A stretch of DNA of 64,000 nucleotides from the NCBI RefSeq assembly GCF_023515955.1, contig NZ_CP097322.1, positions 620,001 through 684,000 on the forward strand, read 5' to 3'. The notes beneath the pieces are model-generated. The model was not told where the DNA came from. It made no database searches and saw only the letters and a program-made list of their open reading frames with translations. Shown one piece after another: positions 50,601-59,200 of the stretch; within the stretch, counting starts at the first letter, position 1; the number at the start of each line of letters is the position of its first letter. The stretch is from Streptomyces sp. RerS4. GTDB taxonomy: Bacteria > Actinomycetota > Actinomycetes > Streptomycetales > Streptomycetaceae. Both the position numbers and the translations under genes were made by a program.

Positions 50601-53204
50601 CCGGCCCAGCGACGTCCAGTCGATGTCGGTACCGCGTTCCCACAGCCGTGCGACCGCGGTGAGGCGGGCGGGGGGCTCGTCCTCGCCGGCGCGGGGCCGC
50701 CCGAGGGTCGGGAGGACCAGTCGGTCCGTGCCGAGGGTGCGGCGGGCGAAACCGGACAGTGCCGTGCCGGGTCCCGCCTCGATCAGCGCCGCCGTCTCCG
50801 GCAGTGCCCGCAGGGCATCCGCGAAGCGGACCGTCTCGCGCAGCTGTCGGGTCCAGTGCGCGGGTGAGGTCGCCTCTTCGGGGGTGAGCGGTCGGCCGGT
50901 CAGACCGGAGACCACGGGGATCCTCGGGGCCTGCGCCGGCGTGGCGGCGACGAGGGCGGCGAACTCTTCGAGCAGTCCGTCGGCGTGCCGGCTGTGGAAG
51001 GCATGCCGGACGTCCAGTGGGCGGGCTGCCACACCCCGCTCGGCGAGCAGCTCCCGCAGCCGTTCGACGGCTTCGGGCTCGCCGGCCGCCACACAGCGAT
51101 CGGGCGCGTTGACGGCGGCGAGCTCCGGCCGGATGTTCGGGGCTGCGCCCGCGTCGCCGTACGCGGCGTCGATGATGTGGCGCAGCTCGGCTTCGGGCAG
51201 CGGGACGGCGAGCATGGCTCCGGCCGGCATCCGGCTCATGAGTTCGCCCCGACGGGCGACCAGCCGGGCGGCGTCCGCGAGGGTGAAGACCCCGGCGGCG
51301 CAGGCGGCGGTGAGTTCGCCGACGCTGTGCCCGGCCAGCGCCACCGGGCGGACGCCCAGGGCGGTCCACCACTCGGTGAGGGCGTACTCCACGGCGAACA
51401 GGGCGGGTTGGGCCACTTCCGTGCGGTCGAAGGCGTTGGCGTGCCCGGGGTCGAGGAGCAGGTCCCGCAGGGGGGCGTCCGTCCACGGGCTCAGGGCTTC
51501 CAGGCACCGGTCGAGGGCGGCGCGGAACACCGGCTCGGTGGCGTACGGCTCCGCCGCCATGCCGGGCGTGCCGGCCCCCTGCCCGGGATAGAGCAGGGCG
51601 ACACCGCCGAGTGCGTCGCCGGCGCGGACCGGCGCGGACCGGGGTGTGGCGAGCGCTGCCGTGCGGCCGGGTGCCGCCGTGACGGCACGGCGCCACGGGT
51701 GGGCGGTACGGCCGGTCTGCAAAGTGTGCGCCGCGTCGGCGAGTGCGGGAGCGGCCGGGGCCGTCACCGCCGCCTCCAGTCGGGTGGCCAGCCGGTCCAG
51801 CGCCTCGGGCGTGCGAGCGGACGTCGGCAGCACCTGCCAGCCGTCGACCGTGTCGGCGCCCGGCGCGCGACGGGCGCCCGAGGGGGCGTCCCGCAGGATG
51901 ACGTGGGTGTTGGTGCCGCCGATGCCGAAGGAGCTCACGCCGGCCGTACGGGTGCCGTCCTCGCCGCTCCAGGGTTCGGCCTCGGTCAGCACACGGAATC
52001 GGCTTCGGTCGAGTCCGGGCGAGGGGTTTTCGAAATGTGCGGTGGGCAGCAGGGTGCGGTGCTCAAGCGCGAGGATCGTCTTGATCAGTCCGGCCATGCC
52101 CGCGCAGGTGTCCAGGTGACCGACGTTCGACTTGACCGCGCCGAGGACCCGGCGGGGATCGGGGGCGTCGGCGAAGACCCGGTCGAGCGCGGCGAGTTCG
52201 ATGCGGTCGCCGAGGGGCGTGGCGGTGCCGTGGGCCTCGACGCAGGAGATGTCCTCGGGACCGATGCCGGCGACGGACTGGGCGGCCCCGATGACGCGGA
52301 CCTGCCCCTCCAGGCCCGGCGCGGTGAACCCGACCTTGCGGTCGCCGTCGTTGTTGACGGCGGAGCCGAGCAGGACCGCTCGTACGGTGTCGCCGTCCGC
52401 GACGGCGTCGGCGAGTCGTTTGAGGACCACGACGCCGACGCCGCAGCCGAAGACGGTGCCGCCGGCGGCTTCGTCGAAGGGTCGGCAGTGGCCGTCCGGC
52501 GACAGGATGCCGCCTTCGGTGTGGAGGTAGCCCAGGCCCTGGGCGACGCCCGCGGAGACGGCTCCGGCGACGGCCACGTCGCACTCTCCGCTCAACAGCG
52601 CCTCACTCGCCAGGTGAACGGCGACCAGTGCCGACGAGCAGGCCGTCTGCACGCTCAGACTGGGGCCGGTGAGGCCGAGCCGGTAGGACGTCTGGGTTGC
52701 CAGATAGTCCTTTTCGCCCGCGACCAGCCACTGCATGTCCGCGAGATCGGCGAGTTCGGCGGCGTGCGGCAGCAACCGGTGGGTCAGGTACGAGTTGAAG
52801 CCGGCCGACGCGTAGACGCCGATGCCGCCCTCCACCCCCCGGGTGGGCTGGCCCGCGTCCTCAAGCGCGGAGACGACGCCCTGCAGGAGCAACCGGTGTT
52901 GCGGGTCCATGAGCGCGGCGTCGCGCGGAGTGATGCCGAAGTACTCGGCGTCGAACTCGTCCATGCCGTCGAGCACTCCCCCGGCGGGGACGAACCGCGG
53001 GTCGGACAGCCGGTCGGCCGGCACGCCGAGCGCGGCCAGTTCCTCGGGCGTGCGGAAGGTGATGCTGTCCCTGCCCGCTACGAGGTTCGCCCAAAAGGCT
53101 TCGGCGTCGGGCGCGCCGGGGAACCGGCACATGAGTCCCGTCACGGCGATGGCGTCGGGCAGATCCGGCGCGTCAGTGAGGCTCCTGGTGCCCTGACTGG
53201 TCAT
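47601..53204 (-). CDS. Type I PKS module, KS-AT-KR-DH-ACP
   Basis: A 1867-residue single module. KS (about 18-440) has VQTACSSA with Cys189, EAHGTATP with His325 and NVGHLD with His363. AT (535-840) has GHSVGE with Ser627 and HAFH, the malonyl-CoA signature. KR (about 930-1390) has GGLGGIG at about 1178 and an ordinary Ser/Tyr/Asn region near YTGANAFLDS. A DH-type hot-dog region (about 1400-1680) has HRLAGEPVLPG (His) and HPALLDAATG (Asp). ACP has GADSLTIVQ. Canonical order is DH before KR; here it is reversed. The C-terminal SNEDLAQVLNLFRSG helix looks like a docking element. ATG 53204 has AAGGAG upstream. Confidence 0.9.
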   Translation of the reverse strand: MTSQGTRSLTDAPDLPDAIAVTGLMCRFPGAPDAEAFWANLVAGRDSITFRTPEELAALGVPADRLSDPRFVPAGGVLDGMDEFDAEYFGITPRDAALMDPQHRLLLQGVVSALEDAGQPTRGVEGGIGVYASAGFNSYLTHRLLPHAAELADLADMQWLVAGEKDYLATQTSYRLGLTGPSLSVQTACSSALVAVHLASEALLSGECDVAVAGAVSAGVAQGLGYLHTEGGILSPDGHCRPFDEAAGGTVFGCGVGVVVLKRLADAVADGDTVRAVLLGSAVNNDGDRKVGFTAPGLEGQVRVIGAAQSVAGIGPEDISCVEAHGTATPLGDRIELAALDRVFADAPDPRRVLGAVKSNVGHLDTCAGMAGLIKTILALEHRTLLPTAHFENPSPGLDRSRFRVLTEAEPWSGEDGTRTAGVSSFGIGGTNTHVILRDAPSGARRAPGADTVDGWQVLPTSARTPEALDRLATRLEAAVTAPAAPALADAAHTLQTGRTAHPWRRAVTAAPGRTAALATPRSAPVRAGDALGGVALLYPGQGAGTPGMAAEPYATEPVFRAALDRCLEALSPWTDAPLRDLLLDPGHANAFDRTEVAQPALFAVEYALTEWWTALGVRPVALAGHSVGELTAACAAGVFTLADAARLVARRGELMSRMPAGAMLAVPLPEAELRHIIDAAYGDAGAAPNIRPELAAVNAPDRCVAAGEPEAVERLRELLAERGVAARPLDVRHAFHSRHADGLLEEFAALVAATPAQAPRIPVVSGLTGRPLTPEEATSPAHWTRQLRETVRFADALRALPETAALIEAGPGTALSGFARRTLGTDRLVLPTLGRPRAGEDEPPARLTAVARLWERGTDIDWTSLGRRAGLRRVPLPTYPFERTRHWFEPSAPAAAPPAPASPPASDTTEGAGRTEDRLHVQAWSPSVPPAPVPRTDLGTILLLADASGLADEVAAKLVRDGARVHLVRTAAPGLPDAIAAETDGHRLDPEDPDAFRALAAELESRGTPPDAVVSCWAVDDPAIDRATADVVARCALRAVTVPAALARALGERFPGRPLRMLLVSDAALAVNGRSPRTPHAAAALGPARVLPLELPGSAVRALDLDCAARSGSDHARAADAVLAELAALIHGAGPADPVVAVRGRVRLVPEAARPALDEGTRPLAEPPSGAWLITGGLGGIGTAVATRLADRADRHLVLVTRRPVPDGPTWHTIRPKDEKPASACPPELARTLTALSANGSEVCLVQCDVTDERSLGEALDRVRERYGRINGVVHAAGLPGGGVLTLRRAEDIARVLEPKVLGTVLLHRLTERDRPVMVLCSSVLAVAGVAGQADYTGANAFLDSFAHTTDTAVAIGWDRWSETGMAVRSSTVEWKDAEGEPLDHELFDARRDASDGWAEFRLRRGPHTAWLSLEHRLAGEPVLPGTALLDLALAAHRRLTEADNGCAGPAGVPAPVQLDAVFTSPVRLAEATPPVVVVRLRPHPEGGHDWEVRSSTAGGRPHGQGRVRPYDGPAPQDIDLEALRASATPVEIAPGRGSAGLLTTGPRWDCVTQTRRGVGYALLTLRLPERHHDDVNVHPLHPALLDAATGAIAETAGRHLPVAYRKLILHRDLSADGYARIVPVSGDPQTDDTLVADVTLTDAQGRPAVTVEGFVLRTVSVAPGENTPGENTPGENTPGEEPAPVENGSTRDGITTGEGLSALDVILANPHLPHVLVTPRVRAVSTAPRTAAALVAASAGSGAQDALPADPAGRIAQVWARMLGLPGVGPDDNLFELGADSLTIVQIAAEMRNAGLAVSPGDLFAHPTAAALADRLGTGQDSPPEAAPPAPAAPAETPGHFPDADLSNEDLAQVLNLFRSGQDTQ
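48166..48210 (-). repeat. 15-bp tandem repeat x3 in the DH-ACP linker of the PKS
   Basis: Three units starting at 48166, 48181 and 48196, with one mismatch, encode P-G-E-N-T repeats between the DH-type and ACP domains. Such linkers tolerate length variation. Confidence 0.85.
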
Positions 53205-53295
53205 TCGGTGTGTCTCCTTAGGGGCGGTGCGTGCCGCGCTTGCGGGGTTCGGGGGGAGGGGTGGGCCCATGGCCCACCCCTCCCCCCGGGGTGTG

Positions 53296-56200
53296 TCAGC
53301 CGGCGGAGGGGCTGTCGGGTTCGCCGGCGCGGCGCGCGGCGCGCCGTCGCTCGTGGTGACGGCGCCGGCCGGTGGCGGTGGCCGAGCCGTCCTGGGGCTC
53401 CGTCGGTGCCGCGTCCGTCGTGACGGCCACGGCCGGGGCGGGAGCGGATGCGGGTGTGCCCGGTTCGGCGGTTTCGAGGAGTTCGGCGAGGCGCCGGACC
53501 GTCGGGCTGTCGAACATCGCGACGACCGACAGCTCCCTGCCGAATTCCTCCGTGATGCGGCGCTGTACGCGCACCAGGTGGATGGAGGTCGCACCGGCGT
53601 CGAAGAAGTTCGTGTCGATGTCGAGCTCCTGGCCGTCCATCACCTCCCGCCACAACGCCACGAGCCGTTGCACGGTGGTGCCGGGAACGGTGCCGGACAC
53701 CGCCGCCGGTGCGGCCGGTGCCGGTACCGCCGGCGCCGGCGCCGGTGGGGCGACGCGCGCGGCCGGCGGCGCGGACACCTCGGGGGCACCGCCCAGCCCG
53801 GCGAGCGCCTTGCGGTCCACCTTGCCGTTGGCCGACAGCGGCAGAGCGTCGATCACCCGCACGTGCCGCGGCACCATGTACGCCGGCAGGCGTCGGGTGA
53901 GTTCGTCCCGCAGGACCGACGCCCAACGGCCCTGGCCGTCGGTGGCGGCGGTGGCCGAGCCGGCCGGGAGCCCTCCGAGCAGCGTGTGGAGCACCGTCTG
54001 GTCGCTTTCCAGGACCAGGACCTCGTGCAGTGGCCGGGCGTACACGTCACCGATCGGGCACAGGCCGACCCGGCAGTCCGCGGCTCGCCTGCGCAGCAGT
54101 TGGGCCATGGCTCCGGCCTCCAGCAGCCCGAACCGGTCCGCGAGTTCACCGTATACGGGCTTCACCGCGGCGTTGCGGGCGACCAGGTGCACGGCGAACG
54201 CCGCCTGCGCGGCCAGCGGCCTGTTGGCCTCCCCGTACAGGGCGGGATCCAGGGCCCGCACGGCGCCGTCCGGACCCTCCAGCGCCACCAGGGCAGGGCC
54301 GGCGGGGTCCAGGTAGTAGGTGCCGCCCGCGATCCCCTCGACGCCGCCCGGCGCGACGGCCAGGTACGTCTGGACGGGATAGAGGCCGCCGGCCGAACCG
54401 TACGCGTACCGGGGCACGCCGTCGTCGTCCTGGCGGGCCAGCACGGTGAGCAGCGCGTACAGATCGGCGGCCGGGACGGGGCCCGTGCCGAATCCGGTGG
54501 CCGAGCCGCGCGCGTTCGACGCGGCGCGCAGCGCCGCCGTGTCCGACGGCAGCGCGAACGGCATGACCTGACGTCCCGACAGGTCGTCACGCCGTCCCGG
54601 CTGGCGCAACCGCGTCTCCAGCCTGCGCACCCGTTCGGCGTCGAGGCCGGCGGTGGCCGCGGGCGCGTCCGCACGGACGGCTGTGGACGGCGTCGCGTCC
54701 GGTACGACGTACACCGCGAGCTGAGCGGACATGCCGGAGCCCTCGACGAGCGCGGCGGCCTCGCGGACGCCCTCGGTGCGCACGAGCGCCGCCTCGATCT
54801 CGCCCAGTTCGATGCGCATGCCGCGCACCTTCACCTGGGAGTCCTCGCGCCCGAGGAACTCCAGGTCGCCGTCCGGCATGAGCCGGGCGAGGTCGCCGGT
54901 CCGGTAGAGCCGCTCCCCGGTGACCGGGTGCGTGGGGAAGGCCCCGGAGGTGAGGTCGGGTGCGTTGCGGTAGCCCGTGGCGAGGCCGACGCCGCCGATG
55001 TACAGGGCGCCGGGTACGCCGGTGGGCCGGAGCCGGAAGGCGTCGTCCAGGACGTACATCGTCTGGTTGCGCATGGGACGGCCGTAGGGGATGCTCGGCC
55101 GCTCCGGATCGACCGTGCCGACCGGATGCAGGACGGACCAGATGGATGCCTCGGTGGCGCCGCCCATGCTGATGACCTCCGCCTTCGGGGCGACCGACCT
55201 GATGTGGTCGGGCATCGCGACGGGGATCCAGTCTCCGCTGAGCATGACCAGCCGCAGGCTCTCCACGTTCACGGCCGGGTTGCCCGTGGCGTGCACGAGC
55301 AGCATCTCCATCAGTGCGGGCACCGAGTTCCACACGGTGACGCCGTGTTCGGCGACGAGCCGCGCCCAGCGGACCGGATCGCGTTCCTCGCCCGGACCCG
55401 GGAGGACGAGCGTCGCGCCCGCGGCGAGCGTGCCGAAGATGTCGTACACGGAGAGGTCGAAGCCGAGGGAGGACAGGGCGAACACCCGGTCCTCGGGCCC
55501 CACTTCGAATCGGTCGTTGACGTCGGTGACGGTGTTCAGGGCGCCCCGGTGGTCGGTCATCACGCCCTTGGGGTCGCCGGTGGACCCGGACGTGTAGATC
55601 ACATAGGCCAGGTCGCCCGGCGCGGTGGAGGGCAGCGGGTCGTGTTCGGGACCGGCCGCGGCGCCGGCCGCGACGGCCTCGTCGAAGCGCAGGACGGAGA
55701 CGCCTTCCGGCGCGCCGTCCCCGCCCGGGGCGGAGGGCGGCACGAGCAGGGCGACGGCTCCCGCGTGTTCGAGGGAGCGGGCGACGCGTGCCGCGGGAAG
55801 GCCGCTGTCCAGGGGAAGGTAGGCGGCTCCGGCGCGCAGGACGCCGATGGCTGACGCGACCTGTTCCCACCCGCGGTCGGCCACGATGCCGACGAGGTCA
55901 CCGGAGCCCACGCCCGCCAGGTGGAGGCTGCGGGCTACGGCGAGCGAGGCCCGGTCGAGCTCACCGTAGGTGACCGTACCGGTGGCGGAGACGACCGCGA
56001 CGCGGTCGGGCTGTCGGCCGGCACGGGCGAGGAACGGCTCGTGCAACAGACCGTCCGGGAGCGGCCCCGCGGTGTCGTTCAGTGCGGTGTACCGCGCGGC
56101 CTGCTCGGGGGGCAGGACTTCCCTGTGCTCGTCGGTCCAGGAGCCCGGCTCCTCCGCGAGGGAGGTCAGCAGCGCCGTGTACGCGGCGAACATGTCGTCG

Positions 56201-59200
56201 AGCACACCGGCCGGGAACAGCGCCTCGACGGCGTCCCAGGTGAGTCGCAGCCGGCCGTCGGCTTCGGCGATCTGGTGGTCGAGCCAGACCTGAGGAGTCT
56301 GGGTGATGGTGTAAGCGACCCGTGCCCCCACTCCGGCCAGCGGGGTGGCTCCGGCGTCCGCGAGGCCCAGTTCGCTGGTGAAGACGACGGGCATGACGGC
56401 GTCGGCGACGCCGCGGCGGCGAGCCAGCTCGCCGACGACCCACACACCGCTGACGAGCTGGTGGTCCAGGTCCTCCCAGAGCCGCTTCTGGATCCGCAGG
56501 GCCCGCTCCTCGAACGCGCCGGACGCGGCGCCGTCCACCTCCAACATGGTGAGTGCCGTGAAGTCGCCGACGAGCGCGGGCAGGTCGGGGTGGTCGCCCA
56601 CCCGGTTGAACAGGGTGAGGTTGAGGGTGAAGCGGTCCGTACCGGCCCACGTGCCGAGCACGGTGGCGTACGCGGAGAGGGCGAGCGCCGAAGGGGTGAT
56701 CCGGGCAGCGGCCGCGCGCTCCTTCAGTCGGCTCCACACGTCCGCCGCCAGGTACGCCTCGCGGCGTCGGAACCGGATTTCCGGGAGTTCCTCGGGGCGC
56801 CGGGCCAGCGGCAGCGGGGGCGCGGGCGGCAGGGTGTCGAGCCGGTCGCGCCAGTAGCTCAGGTCGCGTTCGCGCTCGGGTCCGCCGCGGCGCCGCTGCT
56901 CGGCCATGACGTAGTCCCGGAAGGACAGTTCGAGCGGCTGCTCCTGGGGATCTCCACGGTAGACGGCGAGCAGTTCGCGCAGCAGGATCCGCACGCTGCC
57001 GCCGTCGGCGAGCAGGGTGTCGATGCCGAAGTGGAGCCGGGCGTCGTTGCCCCCGGTGCGGCTCGCCCGGATGTCGAACAGCGGCCAGGTCTCGGAGGGC
57101 AGCACCTGGTGGGACATCGCCTCGCGGGTCGCCTCCAGCCAGCTGTCGCGTGCGGCGTCGTCCAGGTCACGCAGGTCGTCCACTTCGATGCGGTAGTCGG
57201 GGACGTCCGCCAGGATGCGCTGGGCCCCGTCCTCGCCCACCACGATGCGCAGCACGTCGTGCCGCCGTACGAGCGCCTGCCACGAGCGCTCCAGTCGGGG
57301 CAGGTCGACGTCGTCGACGTCGAGCTCGACGTACAGGTGGCAGGCGACGTCGCCGCCCACGCTGCCGCTGCGGCCGATCCAGTAGGCGCGTTGCACGTCG
57401 GTGAGCGGGAAGGGATCGTGCCGGTGTTCCGGGTCGGGAGTGAGCACGACCGGGGCGGAGGGTTCGCTCGCTCCGGCCTCCGGCCCGGCGCCGCCGGGTG
57501 CTGCCACGGCGTGGGCGAGGGCGGCGACCGTGGGCGCCTCGAAGAGGGCGCGCAGCGGAAGCCGGACGCCGAGCGCGCGCCGGATTCCGGCCACGACCTG
57601 GGTGGCCAACAGGGAGTGGCCGCCGAGTTCGAAGAAATCGTCGTGGACGCCGACGCGTTCCACCCGCAGGGCCTCGCGCCAGATCTCGGCGATCACTTCC
57701 TCGGCCGCAGTCGTCGGCGCGACGAACTCCGCGGTGGCGGCCCGCTCCGGGCCGGGGGCGGGCAGTGCCCCGCGGTCCACCTTGCCGTTGCTGGTCAGCG
57801 GCAGCGCGTCGAGCATGACGAAGTGGGACGGGACGAGGAACCGGGGGAGGCTGCGGGCCAGTTCGGCGCGCAGCTCGGCCGGGGTCGGCGGCGCCTCGGG
57901 GGAGGCGGGCACGAGGTAGGCGGCGAGGGCGGCTGCCGCCGTGCCGAGGCCGTGGCCCGTCACGACGCACTGACGGACCGTCGGCAGGGCGGCGAGCGCG
58001 GCCTCGACCTCGCCCGCCTCGACCCGGAAGCCGCGGATCTTGAGCTGGTGATCGTTGCGGGACAGGTAGTCGACCCGGCCGTCGCGGCGTACGCGGACGA
58101 TGTCGCCCGTGCGGTAGAGCCGTTCCGCGGGGGCGTCGTGATCGGTGGAGCCGGGCAGGGCGACGAACCGTTCGGCGGTGAGTTCCGGGCGGTTCAGGTA
58201 TCCGGCGCTGACGCCGGCCCCGCCGATGTACAGCTCGCCGGGCACGCCCATGGGGACGCGCCGGCCGTGCGGGTCGAGCACGCGGACCGTGTAGCCGGCG
58301 AGGGGTCGTCCGATGGTGACGATTCCCTCCGCCGGGTCGACGAGGTCCGCGGTGGCGTACACCGTGGCCTCGGTCGGGCCGTACAGGTTCCCGATGGGGG
58401 CGTGCACGTGCTCGGCGAGCCTGCGGACGAGTTCGGCGTCGAGGGCCTCGCCGCCGAGGAGCAGTTGCCTCAGGCCACCGAGGGCGGCGGTGTCCGCCTC
58501 CTCCAGGAGCGCGCGGGCGTGCGAGGGGGTGCACTGGATGTGGCTGACGCCGTGCGCGCGGATCAGCTCGGTGAGCGAGGTGAGCGAGGTCTGCGCGGGG
58601 GGCGCGGCGATCGGGGTCGTGGTGGCCCGGTTCCTGAGACCTGCCAGTCCGGGCAGGGCGCCCAGCGCCGCGTCCACGTCGACGCCGAAGTCGAGGAGGC
58701 AGGCGATCTCGTCCACGCCGGCCTCGGTGAGCCGGCGCACCAGGGGCAGCCGGTCCTCGACCGTGCCGATGAGCGAGCTGTCGGCCAGGTAGCGGGTGCA
58801 GGCGTGGTCGAGGAGGGCTTCCTGGTCGTCCTCGGTGAAGTCGTCGGCGGTGATGTCGATGCCGATCGCGCGGGCCATGTTCTCGATCAGGCCGACGGAG
58901 GAGCGCAGGTAGTCGCGGAACGGCTGCCAGGCGTGCGTGCGGACGTCCTCGGCGTCGCTGCCGATGAAGGTGTGCAGCATCAGGGTGACGTGCGGATCCC
59001 CGGGGTGGCCGGCGCGGTGCCATGCCTCCCGGTAGACGGCTATGCGCTCGGCGAGATCCTCGACGCTCTGGCCGAGCAGGTGGGTGAGCAGCCGTGCTCC
59101 GGCCTCGCCCGCCTTGCGGCACGTCTCGGGGTTGCCCGATGACGTGAGCCACACGGGCAGTTCGGCCTGGACGGGGCGGGGCAGTACGCCGACCTCGACG

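Noticed and set aside
55921..59142. 1073-codon plus-strand frame over the NRPS
   Set aside because: Antisense to the Cy and A domains; composition is Gly/Val/Arg-rich shadow sequence.
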